Positions 44,708-54,058 of a stretch of DNA of 64,000 bases are shown one piece after another. The notes under the pieces are model-generated. The model saw only the letters and a program-made list of their open reading frames with translations, made no database searches and was not told the origin of the DNA. The stretch comes from WTGJ01 sp965237765 (GTDB taxonomy: Bacteria > Chloroflexota > Anaerolineae > Aggregatilineales > Phototrophicaceae), in assembly GCA_965237765.1 (NCBI GenBank), contig OZ250157.1, positions 2,614,926 through 2,678,925 of the forward strand, read 5' to 3'. Within the stretch, counting starts at the first letter, position 1. Each line of letters starts with the position of its first letter. Made by a program: the position numbers and the translations under genes.

Positions 44708-45916
44708 ATGCCAGAATTGCCAGAGGTGGAGAGCGTCATCCGCGGCCTGCGTGGCGAGTTGATCGGGCGGCGCTTGCTCAATTTGGATTGCTTCTGGGAG
44801 CGCACCCTCAGCGACGAGACCGCGTCCGGGTTCGCAGCGGCGATCCGAGGACGCGAAATCCGCTCGCTCACTCGTCGGGCGAAATACATCGTCATCCACA
44901 CCGATACTGCAGCAATCGTCATACACTTGCGCATGACGGGAAGGCTATACATAAGCGAGCCAGGCGCGCAGCAGGAAGCCGACCGCTGGCTGCGCGTTTC
45001 CTTCTCGCTCGACAATGGCCGCCAACTGCGCTTCTCCGATTTACGTAAATTTGGTCGCATATATTGGGTGGAGGAATTGACGGCTTTCTTCGCGCATCTC
45101 GGGCCAGAACCTCTATCCGATGCCTTCGACTTGGCATATTTGCGCACCGAATGCGCGCGCCGGCATAAATCGCTTAAGGCTCTGCTGCTCGACCAGGAAA
45201 TCGTCGCCGGAATCGGCAATATCTATGCGGACGAGACCTGTTTTCTAGCGGGCGTGCATCCCACGCGGCGCGCCAACACCCTCACTGCGGGAGAAAGCGC
45301 GCGTTTGTACCGCTACATCCGCGATGTGTTACGCTACGCCATTCGCTACGAAGGCGCCAGTTTCCAATGGTATCGTAAGCCGGATGGCAGCAGCGGCAAC
45401 GTCCAGACACATTTTTACGTCTTCAACCGTGCCGGCGAACCCTGCCGAAATTGCGCTACGCCAATCGTGAAGATACGCCACGGCGGTCGTGGCACGCATT
45501 TCTGCCCTAGCTGCCAACCACTACTTGACAATTCCGCTGTGGCCTTAAGCGTTCACCCAGCGCTCATCGAGTGTCCGCAGGGTGAATCGGCCATCGATCT
45601 CGACGGCGCGACAAGCTGGGCGCGCCGCGTCGTGTGGGAAGATGAGAATCGCCTCGCGCTCCTGCGCCCATCGCTGCCAGGCACGTTTATTCTCCAGCGT
45701 ATGCAACGGTTCCACGTCGTATGCCGTCATCCAGCCGAGGTGCTCAAAATGAATGGCCAGGCTCGCCAAATCGCATACGAATCCCAGATGCGCGCCCCCA
45801 CCGCTGACGCGCACGCTCATATGCCCCGGCGTGTGCCCGCGCGTGACGATGCCTTCTACATTCGGCAGAATTTCGCTGTCGCCCTCGAGCAGCTGCAACC
45901 GACCTTGCTCATATAG
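44708..45916 (+). CDS. mutM: Formamidopyrimidine-DNA glycosylase with read-through C-terminal extension
   Basis: The first ~275 residues are a complete base-excision repair glycosylase: catalytic Pro2/Glu3 in MPELPEVE, Lys in VSFSLDNG-type beta strand, helix-two-turn-helix GNIYADE and the zinc finger CRNC...CPSC (last pair about Cys266 and Cys269). The family normally ends a few residues after this. Here the frame stays open another ~127 residues (45545-45916), entirely antisense to the downstream MBL gene, with no similarity I recognise. The tail is probably a chance read-through of a lost stop codon. A -10 element just before the ATG suggests leaderless transcription. Confidence 0.95.
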   Translation: MPELPEVESVIRGLRGELIGRRLLNLDCFWERTLSDETASGFAAAIRGREIRSLTRRAKYIVIHTDTAAIVIHLRMTGRLYISEPGAQQEADRWLRVSFSLDNGRQLRFSDLRKFGRIYWVEELTAFFAHLGPEPLSDAFDLAYLRTECARRHKSLKALLLDQEIVAGIGNIYADETCFLAGVHPTRRANTLTAGESARLYRYIRDVLRYAIRYEGASFQWYRKPDGSSGNVQTHFYVFNRAGEPCRNCATPIVKIRHGGRGTHFCPSCQPLLDNSAVALSVHPALIECPQGESAIDLDGATSWARRVVWEDENRLALLRPSLPGTFILQRMQRFHVVCRHPAEVLKMNGQARQIAYESQMRAPTADAHAHMPRRVPARDDAFYIRQNFAVALEQLQPTLLI

Positions 45917-46408
45917 CGGCGTGAAATTCTCTGCCAAATAGGTCGCGCGTGTGCGTTCGTTTGGTTGCGAGGCATCCCGAAATTCCCGCTCTTGGGTGTA
46001 ATAGGTGGCGTTCGGGAAACTCGCGACGAGTTGCCCGCGCTCATCATAATGTGTGTTGCCGCCGGCATGGTCAAGATGCAAATGCGTGCAGATCACCGTA
46101 TCCACCTCATCCGCGATCACACCCAGCGCGGTCAGTACTTCCAGTAGCCCCCCTGATGGCCGCTCCAGATGCCATTGCGCCTGTTGCTTGGGGGAGACTT
46201 TATAACCCATCCCCGTATCCACCACAACAATATGCCCATGACCACGCAAGAGCAAACAGGTCTCAGCGAAGGGGATCAGGTTGTTCTCGTCGGGGGAAAC
46301 GAGCCGTTGCCATAGCGCCTTAGGCACGAGGCCAAAGGCACCGCCGCCATCCATGCGCAGCCAACAATCGTTGATTAAATCAACACGCCATTCGCCAAGC
46401 TGGAACAT
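45545..46408 (-). CDS. MBL-fold metallo-hydrolase
   Basis: A 287-residue metallo-beta-lactamase-fold hydrolase with the zinc motif THLHLDHAGG and later metal residues in RGHTPGHMSV and FVCDLASLAIHF-type segments. ATG 46408 is two bases after the secA stop; the frame extends upstream inside secA. It probably acts on a lactone or thioester and is likely cotranscribed with secA. Its C-terminal ~124 codons overlap the antisense extension of mutM. Confidence 0.88.
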   Translation of the reverse strand: MFQLGEWRVDLINDCWLRMDGGGAFGLVPKALWQRLVSPDENNLIPFAETCLLLRGHGHIVVVDTGMGYKVSPKQQAQWHLERPSGGLLEVLTALGVIADEVDTVICTHLHLDHAGGNTHYDERGQLVASFPNATYYTQEREFRDASQPNERTRATYLAENFTPLYEQGRLQLLEGDSEILPNVEGIVTRGHTPGHMSVRVSGGGAHLGFVCDLASLAIHFEHLGWMTAYDVEPLHTLENKRAWQRWAQEREAILIFPHDAARPACRAVEIDGRFTLRTLDERWVNA

Positions 46409-46410
46409 GC

Positions 46411-49218
46411 TCAGCCCCGACCCGCCGTCGCCCGCGCTTTCTGCCCATCGGCGTGGTCTTGCCGCATGTGGCATTGCTTGTATTTCTTGCCACTGCCACA
46501 CCAACAGGGGTCGTTGCGGCCGATTTTGTTTTGGGCGCGCACAGGCTCGGGGCGCGCGGACTCAGCACCGTTGCTGAGCGTGGGGCGCAGGGCGCGCATC
46601 TGTCTTAGCTTCGGCAACGCCACGTTGACATGCACAAGAAAGATATCTCGTAGCGCTTGTTGGTTGGCGGCGTCTTGCATCTCGCGGAACATTGAAAAGG
46701 CTTCGCGCTGGTATTCCACGAGCGGGTCGCGCTGGGCGATCGCCATCAGGCCGATTCCTTCGCGTAGGATATCGAGGTCGGTCAGGTGCTGCTGCCAGTG
46801 CTGGTCGATGGCGCGCAACATGACGATGCGCTCTGCCTTGGCCATCAAGCCCGGCTCTTGGCCTTCGAGGAAATCCGCTTTTGCTTCATACACGCGCTGG
46901 CCTGCCGCCACCAACATCATCAGTATTTCCCCCGGTGGCGTTCGAGCCAGGCTATCTGGCGATATCTCCTGCGGCACCGGGAAGACGGTGAAGAGCCGAC
47001 GGTGGAGCGCGTCATGATCGATCTCGCTCGCCACAGCATCTTCATCGACGAAATTCTCGCAGGCGCCTTCAATCGCATCCGCCAGCAACTCGAGATAAGA
47101 ATCGCGCAGGCTATCTGCGGCCAACAACTCGCGGCGTTTCGAGTAGATCACCGCGCGCTGCTTGTTCACCACGTCGTCATAGTCCAGCACGCGCTTACGA
47201 ATGTCAAAATTGTGCCCTTCGACTCGTACCTGCGCTTGTTCCAACGACTTCGTGATCAATCGATGCTCGAGCGGCTGATCATCATCCGTATTCGCCCAGG
47301 TCATGAATTTCCGGACACGGTCGCCCGCAAAACGTCGGAATAGCTCGTCCTCCAGGCTGAGGAAAAAGCGCGTTTCGCCGGGGTCACCTTGCCGCCCGGA
47401 TCGGCCGCGTAGCTGATTGTCGATGCGGCGGGCATCGTGGCGCTCTGTGCCGAGCACATACAAACCACCCGCTGCCAAAACTTGCGCACGCCCTTCGGCG
47501 CATTCCGCCTCCGCAGCCTTCATGGCCGCAGACCATTCCCGCGTCTCCAGTTTCGAGATTTCGCCGCTGGATTTACGCAAGCGCTCCCGGGCGATACCTT
47601 CCGGGTTGCCACCCAAAAGGATATCCACACCGCGTCCGGCCATATTCGTCGCGATGGTCACAGAACCGACGCTGCCGGCTTGCGCGATGATGGTCGCCTC
47701 GCGCTCATGCTGCTTGGCGTTGAGTATGTTGTGCGGTATTCCCGCGCGACTCAAGCGCCGACCGAGCACTTCGGAAGTCTCGATCGCGACTGTGCCAACC
47801 AGCACCGGCTGCCCACGCTCATGGCGCTCCCGGATCTCTTGAACGACGGCGCGCCACTTCGCCTCTTGCGTCATGTAAATGAAATCCGGTTCGTCGGCGC
47901 GGATGACCGACTCATGCGTGGGTATGGCGACTGTTTCCAGCTCGTAAATTTTCTCAAATTCTTCGGATTCGGTGAGGGCCGTGCCCGTCATCCCCGCCAG
48001 CTTTTCGTACATACGGAAGTAATTTTGAAAGGTGATGGTCGCCAGCGTCATGTTTTCGCGGCGCACCTGCAGGCCTTCCTTTGCCTCAATCGCCTGGTGC
48101 AAGCCTTCGGAAAACCGTCTCCCATACATCATACGACCAGTGAAATCATCGACGATGATCACCTGCCCATTCTGTACGACGTATTCTACGTCCCGTTGGT
48201 AAAGCGTTTGCGCACGCAGGCAATTATCCAGATACGGGATCATGCGCGAGTGCTGCGGATGGTAAAGCTGGTCAATACCCAGTATGCGCTCAACCTTGAG
48301 GACACCCGCCTCGGTCAGATAAGCGTTGCGCTCCTGCTCGTCGATGATGAAATCGCCATCTGGCTCACGCTCCTCATCCTCGACGCTCGCCTCGCTGCTG
48401 CGCTTGAGCTGCTTGACGATTCGCGCGAAGGTGCGGTAATCATCTGCCGGCGCTTCGGCGCTACCGGAGATGATGAGCGGCGTGCGCGCTTCGTCGATGA
48501 GGATGTTATCCACCTCGTCGATGATGGCGAAATTCAAACGTCCCTGCTGCACCATCTGCTCATGCGAATAGACCATGTTGTCGCGCAGGTAATCGAAGCC
48601 GAATTCATTATTAGTGCCATAGGTAATATCGCAGGCGTAGGCTTCCTGGCGCGAAATGGGACGCAGGTGTTGGTAGCGATCATCTTCAGAGGTGAATCCT
48701 GGGTCGTAGCGGTAAGAGCCGGCGTCGCCACTCGGGCCGGCGTTTTGGATAACGCCCGCGCTCAACCCCAGGAATTCGTAGACCGGCCCCATCATTTGCA
48801 GCCCGACCTTGCTGAGATAATCGTTCGGTGTGACGAGGTGCGTCCCCTGGCCGGCGAGCGTGTTCAAATAAAGAGGCAGCGTGGCGACGAGCGTCTTCCC
48901 CTCTCCTGTTTTCATCTCCGCAATTTTACCCGCGTGCAAGACGATGCCGCCGATCAATTGAACATCATATTGACGCAGACCGATGGTGCGGACTGCCGCC
49001 TCACGCACCAAGGCGAAGGCCTCTACGAGCAATTCATCCAGCGTCTCGCCATTGGAATGGCGTTCGCGCAAAGCGACGGAATGCGCGCGCAGCTCCTCGT
49101 CGCTTTGCTTTTTTAGCGCTTCTTCCTGGGCGTTGATTCGCTCGACGACCTTACGATATTCGGCCATCTGCCGCGCCACTGGATCGCCAAAAACCCGTTT
49201 CGTTATGTCCTTAAGCAT
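46411..49218 (-). CDS. secA: Protein translocase subunit SecA
   Basis: A 935-residue SecA ATPase that drives protein export with SecYEG. Walker A MKTGEGKTLVATLPLYLN, DEAD-type DEVDNILIDEARTPLI, PPXD blocks, motif VI-like GRSGRQGDPGETRFFLSLED, and a C-terminal SEC-C zinc motif CWCGSGKKYKQCH. The start ATG at 49218 has no Shine-Dalgarno; TATAGC lies just upstream, so a short leader is possible. The unknown MBL hydrolase follows almost immediately. Confidence 0.97.
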   Translation of the reverse strand: MLKDITKRVFGDPVARQMAEYRKVVERINAQEEALKKQSDEELRAHSVALRERHSNGETLDELLVEAFALVREAAVRTIGLRQYDVQLIGGIVLHAGKIAEMKTGEGKTLVATLPLYLNTLAGQGTHLVTPNDYLSKVGLQMMGPVYEFLGLSAGVIQNAGPSGDAGSYRYDPGFTSEDDRYQHLRPISRQEAYACDITYGTNNEFGFDYLRDNMVYSHEQMVQQGRLNFAIIDEVDNILIDEARTPLIISGSAEAPADDYRTFARIVKQLKRSSEASVEDEEREPDGDFIIDEQERNAYLTEAGVLKVERILGIDQLYHPQHSRMIPYLDNCLRAQTLYQRDVEYVVQNGQVIIVDDFTGRMMYGRRFSEGLHQAIEAKEGLQVRRENMTLATITFQNYFRMYEKLAGMTGTALTESEEFEKIYELETVAIPTHESVIRADEPDFIYMTQEAKWRAVVQEIRERHERGQPVLVGTVAIETSEVLGRRLSRAGIPHNILNAKQHEREATIIAQAGSVGSVTIATNMAGRGVDILLGGNPEGIARERLRKSSGEISKLETREWSAAMKAAEAECAEGRAQVLAAGGLYVLGTERHDARRIDNQLRGRSGRQGDPGETRFFLSLEDELFRRFAGDRVRKFMTWANTDDDQPLEHRLITKSLEQAQVRVEGHNFDIRKRVLDYDDVVNKQRAVIYSKRRELLAADSLRDSYLELLADAIEGACENFVDEDAVASEIDHDALHRRLFTVFPVPQEISPDSLARTPPGEILMMLVAAGQRVYEAKADFLEGQEPGLMAKAERIVMLRAIDQHWQQHLTDLDILREGIGLMAIAQRDPLVEYQREAFSMFREMQDAANQQALRDIFLVHVNVALPKLRQMRALRPTLSNGAESARPEPVRAQNKIGRNDPCWCGSGKKYKQCHMRQDHADGQKARATAGRG

Positions 49219-49304
49219 TTGCTATATTCTCGGAGTGGTTCGGATAAGCATTTTTGATTATAGCACAGCCGCGTCGCTGGCTTAGCAAAGGGAGAATTCC
49301 TCAG

Positions 49305-50270
49305 ATGAAATTCACCAACCTCGGCCGCACAGATTTACGGGTCAGCCGCCTCTGCCTCGGTACGATGACCTTCGGCTGGCCAGCCGATGAACGCACGTCA
49401 TTCGCCATCATGGATCGCGCCTGCGATGCCGGTATCAACTTCCTGGATACAGCCGATATTTATTCCAGTTGGGTGGAGGGCCATAGAGGCGGCGAATCCG
49501 AAACCATCATCGGTCGCTGGCTGAAAGGCAAAGCGCGCGACCGCCTGGTCATCGCTACCAAGGTGCGTGGTCAGATGTGGGAAGGTGCAGATGGCGAAGG
49601 CTTGAGCGCGGCGCACATCACACGCGCCATTGAGGATAGCCTGCGTCGCCTGCAGACCGACTACGTCGACCTCTACCAGACACATTGGCCAGACGAGAAC
49701 ACGCCACTCACGGAAACCGCCGCAGCGCTTGACACTCTCGTACAATCCGGCAAAGTGCGCTACCTCGGATGTAGCAATTATCCAGCGGAATTGCTGCGCG
49801 CGGCGAACCAGGTCAGCTCGGAGAATGGCTTGGCGCGTTTCGATTGCCTGCAACCCAACTATAGCCTCCTGAAGCGTCGCGAATTTGAAGAGGAGTTGGA
49901 AGCGCTTTGCCGATCCGACGAAATCGGCGTCATCCCCTATAGCCCTTTGGCGGCCGGCTTCTTGACCGGCAAGTACACGCGCGCCAACCGTCAGCCCGAT
50001 AGCACCCGTCTCAGCAACCGCCTCATCCAACGGCTCAGCAATGATGACGACGCCTACAAAGCGTTGGATTGCCTGCGGGAAATTGCCACTCATCACGGCG
50101 CGCCCATTTCACAGATCGCCCTTGCTTGGCTACTGGCTCGACCGCACATCCACGCACCCATCATCGGCGCGCGCACGCTGGCGCAATTGGAGGCGAGCTT
50201 GGGCGCAACGGACATCACACTGTCTGACGAAGAAATCACTCGCCTTAACGAACTGACCGCCGCCTATTAG
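49305..50270 (+). CDS. Aldo/keto reductase
   Basis: A 321-residue NADPH-dependent (beta/alpha)8 reductase. The tetrad is visible: Asp and Tyr in FLDTADIYSSW, Lys in VIATKV, His in YQTHWPD. ATG 49305 with GGGAG nine bases upstream is the start; a longer frame from 49254 is leader sequence. Substrate unknown. It leads a run that continues with the acyl-CoA ligase. Confidence 0.92.
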   Translation: MKFTNLGRTDLRVSRLCLGTMTFGWPADERTSFAIMDRACDAGINFLDTADIYSSWVEGHRGGESETIIGRWLKGKARDRLVIATKVRGQMWEGADGEGLSAAHITRAIEDSLRRLQTDYVDLYQTHWPDENTPLTETAAALDTLVQSGKVRYLGCSNYPAELLRAANQVSSENGLARFDCLQPNYSLLKRREFEEELEALCRSDEIGVIPYSPLAAGFLTGKYTRANRQPDSTRLSNRLIQRLSNDDDAYKALDCLREIATHHGAPISQIALAWLLARPHIHAPIIGARTLAQLEASLGATDITLSDEEITRLNELTAAY

Positions 50271-50304
50271 CGATGGCGCAATGCTTGCTAAAGAAGGGGC
50301 AACG

Positions 50305-51921
50305 ATGAACAGTTTGATGATGGATTATCCACTCACTCTGCAGATTTTCATGCAGCGAGCAGCGCAATATTTCCCTAACAAAGAGATCGTCACCAGACGA
50401 GAGGAGGATTATCACCGCTACAATTATGGGCAATGGTATGCGCGCGCGCAACGCCTGGCGGGCGCATTAAATAGCCTCGGCATCCAGCGCGGAGACCGCG
50501 TTGGCACGCTCGCCTGGAATACTTACCGCCACCTGGAGCTGTATTTCAGCGTGCCCTGCATGGGCGCTGTGCTGCATACACTCAATCTTCGCCTACCCGA
50601 AGATGAGCTGGTTTACATCATCAACCACGCCGGCGACCGTGTCATCTTCGTCGACGACAGTCTCTACCCACTCCTTTTTAAAATCGTCGACCGTCTACCG
50701 TCTGTCGAGCACATCATCTGGATGAGCGATGCACCACCGCAACAAACTCCTCCCGGCGTGTTGCATTATGAAGAGTTGCTCGCCGCCGCGCCGTCCGAAT
50801 TTGGCTGGCCGCGCCTGGATGAAAACGCCGCCTTAGGGATGTGCTACACCTCTGGTACCACAGGCAAGCCCAAAGGCGTCGTCTATTCGCACCGCGCTAT
50901 CGTGCTGCATACTTACGCCGTTGCCCTCAAAGACGCGCTCGATATCGGCGAGGCGGATGTCGTGATGCCCGTCGTGCCGATGTTTCATGCATTGACCTGG
51001 GGGATGCCCTTCGCGGCGACGATGCTGGGTTGCAAGCAGGTCTTCCCCGGCCGCTACATGCAACCAAAATACATCGCACAAATTCTACAGGAAGAAGGCG
51101 TCACCATCTCCGGGGGTGTGCCGAGCATCTGGTTACCATTACAGGGCATCCTGGCGTCGGGCAAGCACGACATTTCCCGTTTGCGGGCGATGCCTGTGGG
51201 CGGCTCGGCGGCGCCACGCGCGCTGATCGAAGCCTATGACCGTCTGGGCATTAAAATCATCCACGCCTGGGGAATGACGGAGACTAGCCCGCTCGGCACC
51301 ATTTCACGCATCAAGAGCGAGTTGGAAACGCTGCCTGAGACGGAACAATACCACTACCGCGCCACGCAGGGTCTGCCTGTGCCCGGCATCGAACTGCGAG
51401 GAATTGATGAGAGTGGCGCGAAGATACCATGGGATGGCGCAACGATGGGCGAGCTTCAAGTGCGCGGCCCCTGGGTCATTAGCGCCTATTATAACGATGA
51501 ACGTAACGAGGAATCCTTCAGCGCCGATGGCTGGTTCCGAACCGGAGACGTCATCACGATCGACGCGGAAGGCTACATTCAAATTGTCGACCGCACCAAA
51601 GACCTGGTCAAAAGCGGCGGCGAATGGATCTCTTCCCTAGATCTGGAAAATACGATCATGGCGCATCCGCGCGTGCTGGAAGCGGCGGTCATTGCCATCC
51701 CACACGAGCGCTGGCAAGAGCGGCCCCTGGCTATCATCGTCGCGCAAGATGGCGCGTCCATCCGCGAAGAAATCTACGCCCTGCTGCGCCAGCGATTCGC
51801 CAAGTGGCAATTGCCCGATGATATGATCTTCGTGGAAGAAATCCCTAAGACGAGCGTCGGTAAATTCGATAAGAAGCAGCTGCGAGCTCGTTTTGCCGAT
51901 TTCGAAGTAGCGCAGGCCTAG
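50305..51921 (+). CDS. AMP-binding acyl-CoA ligase
   Basis: A 538-residue ANL-superfamily ligase, similar to medium-/long-chain acyl-CoA synthetases (AlkK type). Motifs: P-loop YTSGTTGKPKGVVYSH, GMTETSP, and the C-terminal catalytic Lys in IPKTSVGKFDKKQLR. ATG 50305 has GAAGGGG five bases upstream. It could feed acyl-CoA into the dehydrogenase and mutases encoded nearby. Ends two bases before the convergent prs stop. Confidence 0.92.
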   Translation: MNSLMMDYPLTLQIFMQRAAQYFPNKEIVTRREEDYHRYNYGQWYARAQRLAGALNSLGIQRGDRVGTLAWNTYRHLELYFSVPCMGAVLHTLNLRLPEDELVYIINHAGDRVIFVDDSLYPLLFKIVDRLPSVEHIIWMSDAPPQQTPPGVLHYEELLAAAPSEFGWPRLDENAALGMCYTSGTTGKPKGVVYSHRAIVLHTYAVALKDALDIGEADVVMPVVPMFHALTWGMPFAATMLGCKQVFPGRYMQPKYIAQILQEEGVTISGGVPSIWLPLQGILASGKHDISRLRAMPVGGSAAPRALIEAYDRLGIKIIHAWGMTETSPLGTISRIKSELETLPETEQYHYRATQGLPVPGIELRGIDESGAKIPWDGATMGELQVRGPWVISAYYNDERNEESFSADGWFRTGDVITIDAEGYIQIVDRTKDLVKSGGEWISSLDLENTIMAHPRVLEAAVIAIPHERWQERPLAIIVAQDGASIREEIYALLRQRFAKWQLPDDMIFVEEIPKTSVGKFDKKQLRARFADFEVAQA

Positions 51922-51923
51922 CG

Positions 51924-52991
51924 TTATTCGTTGAACAATTCGCCTACGCTACGGCCCTCATGCGCGCGCCGGATGACTTCGCCAATCAGCGGCGCGATAG
52001 AGAGCACCGTCATATTCGGTAGTAACCGCTCGGGTTGGATTTCTAGAGTATTGGTGGTAATGATCTCGCAGAGCTGCAACTGAGCCAGACGCTCCACCGC
52101 GCCGGGCGCTAATACAGGGTGAGTGAATGCTAAGTACACATCCTGAGCGCCGTTTTCGCGCACAGTTTCCGCCGCGCTCGCGACACTGCTTCCGGTAACC
52201 AATTCGTCATCGACGAGCAGCACATTCTTGCCGCGCACATCTCCGATAATGGAGAGCGCGTGCGGGTTCTCGGCGTTGTCGATGCGTCGCTTCTCGACGA
52301 TGGCCATCGGCGCATGCAAGGATTCTGCCCAATTCCGCGTCTTCTTCGCAAAACCCAAATCCGTCGCGACCACCGCCAAATTCGGGATATTGCGCATCTT
52401 CACATAATCGCAGAGCAAGTGGAAGGCGGTGAGCGTATCGCCGGGGATGCTGAAGAAGCCCTGAATTTGCCCGGCATGTAAATCGATCGTCATATAGCGA
52501 TCGGCGCCAGCGACCTCAATCATTTCCGCCAACAAGCGAGCAGCGATCCCGACGCGCGGTTGGTCCTTCTTATCGGAACGAGTGTAAGTAAGGTAAGGTA
52601 CGATGAGCGTCGTGCGCCAGGCGAAATCGCGCTTGAGCGTATCCAACATGATGAGCATTTCCATCAAGTTCTCATGCACGGATGACGCGCATGTTTGGAT
52701 CAAGTAAACATCCTGCCCACGCACGCTTTCGTTGAGCTTGATGAATATGTTCTCGTTTGAAAAGGTTAGCTTTTCGTAACGCCCGAGCGGCAAGCGCAGG
52801 TAATCACCAACTTCGCGAGACAATAGAGGCGATGCGGAGCCACCGAACAAACGGACACCGGCGCTAAAACGCGCGTCGCTGAGGTGTTCGTGCAATGGCT
52901 GCGGCTCTTCCGTTTTGATTAGCTTCGTACCAGGGATGTTAGTGGTCAGGCCAATCAACTGCTCGTGGATATTGCCAGGCGCAGATTCCAC
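51924..52991 (-). CDS. prs: Ribose-phosphate pyrophosphokinase
   Basis: A 355-residue PRPP synthetase that makes phosphoribosyl pyrophosphate from ribose 5-phosphate and ATP. The conserved PYLTYTRSDKKDQPR and DLHAGQIQGFF blocks are there; the PRPP loop is VLLVDDELVTGSS, somewhat unlike the VVVDDMIDTAGT of classical class I enzymes. An N-terminal extension of about 45 residues precedes the domain. GTG 52991 is chosen because AGGAGG lies nine bases upstream; a TTG at 53000 overlaps meaB as TTGA. Third gene of mcmB-meaB-prs. Confidence 0.9.
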   Translation of the reverse strand: MESAPGNIHEQLIGLTTNIPGTKLIKTEEPQPLHEHLSDARFSAGVRLFGGSASPLLSREVGDYLRLPLGRYEKLTFSNENIFIKLNESVRGQDVYLIQTCASSVHENLMEMLIMLDTLKRDFAWRTTLIVPYLTYTRSDKKDQPRVGIAARLLAEMIEVAGADRYMTIDLHAGQIQGFFSIPGDTLTAFHLLCDYVKMRNIPNLAVVATDLGFAKKTRNWAESLHAPMAIVEKRRIDNAENPHALSIIGDVRGKNVLLVDDELVTGSSVASAAETVRENGAQDVYLAFTHPVLAPGAVERLAQLQLCEIITTNTLEIQPERLLPNMTVLSIAPLIGEVIRRAHEGRSVGELFNE

Positions 52992-52996
52992 CGTGC

Positions 52997-54058
52997 TCAA
53001 CCTCCTCTTACTGGGACGATAGCCCCGTCGGCGCCAACAGGATCATGGCAGGCAGACAAAATATATTCTACAGCGGTATGCGGGTCAATCGCGCGCGCTT
53101 CCAGCTGCGATAAGACATCATCGAAAACGCCGCCATCAAGTTGGCGCCAAAGCAGCTGCGTGAAGGCCGCTGCAGCACGCTCGCGCAATTCGCTCGCTAG
53201 TCGCGCCCGCCGCCAAGAAGACAACAGCCCATGTGCTTGTTGATGCGCGTGGTGTTCGTTGATAGCCATCCATAATTGCTCGACGCCTTCGCCGCGCGTG
53301 GCCACAGTGCGCAAGATAGGCGGAGACCAAAACTCCTTCCCCTCTTCGGACGAATCCGCTGTTGGCGAAAGGGTAAATGCTTGCCCGTGGTGATTGACCC
53401 AGGCGGGTCGCGCCGTAGGATGCCCCAGATCAAGCATCTGCTGTAGGCTCTTCGCCGTCTGAGCAGCGCCTGGCCGGTCGGCTTTGTTTACCACGAAAAT
53501 ATCGGCTATTTCCAAGAGACCCGCTTTGATGGCCTGCACATCGTCGCCGAGGCCCGGCGCTTCGACTACGACTGTCGTATGCGCCAGCTTCACAACCTCC
53601 ACTTCGCTCTGCCCTGTGCCGACAGTTTCCAGCAATATCACTGGGAACCCGGCCGCATCCAGCGCGCGAATCGCGTCTCGTGTGGCGCTGGCCAAGCCGC
53701 CGAGGTTTCCGCGAGTCGCCATGCTGCGGATGAAGACACCATCATCCCCTGAAAGGGCGCGCATCCGCACGCGGTCACCCATGATCGCGCCGCCAGTGAA
53801 AGGGCTCGACGGATCAATCGCCAAAATAGCGACTTCCGAGCCGTCGCCGCGAATGGTTTGCGTGAGCGAGTTGACGAGCGTACTCTTACCTGTTCCCGGC
53901 GCGCCCGTAATGCCAATGACCTGCGCGTTGCCGGTATGAGCGAATATGGCACGGGATAATTCTTTTGCTGTTTCGCCGCCATTTTCGATGTGCGTCAATG
54001 CCTGCGCCAGGGCGCGCCTCTTACCCGCCAACAGCAATTGCGCCAGCGCCTCACCCAT
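52997..54058 (-). CDS. meaB: MeaB-type GTPase for B12-dependent acyl-CoA mutase
   Basis: A 353-residue G3E GTPase that loads and protects adenosylcobalamin on methylmalonyl-CoA or isobutyryl-CoA mutase. Walker A GAPGTGKSTLVN, DPSSPFTGGAIMGDRVRM, ETVGTGQSEV and NKADR are all seen. It overlaps the B12 small subunit by one base and prs by four, confirming co-expression with the mutase system. Confidence 0.96.
   Translation of the reverse strand: MGEALAQLLLAGKRRALAQALTHIENGGETAKELSRAIFAHTGNAQVIGITGAPGTGKSTLVNSLTQTIRGDGSEVAILAIDPSSPFTGGAIMGDRVRMRALSGDDGVFIRSMATRGNLGGLASATRDAIRALDAAGFPVILLETVGTGQSEVEVVKLAHTTVVVEAPGLGDDVQAIKAGLLEIADIFVVNKADRPGAAQTAKSLQQMLDLGHPTARPAWVNHHGQAFTLSPTADSSEEGKEFWSPPILRTVATRGEGVEQLWMAINEHHAHQQAHGLLSSWRRARLASELRERAAAAFTQLLWRQLDGGVFDDVLSQLEARAIDPHTAVEYILSACHDPVGADGAIVPVRGG

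Noticed and set aside
47437..49116. A long plus-strand frame of 559 codons
   Set aside because: It is antisense to secA, whose motifs are complete; the frame shows no protein family features and is a base-composition shadow.
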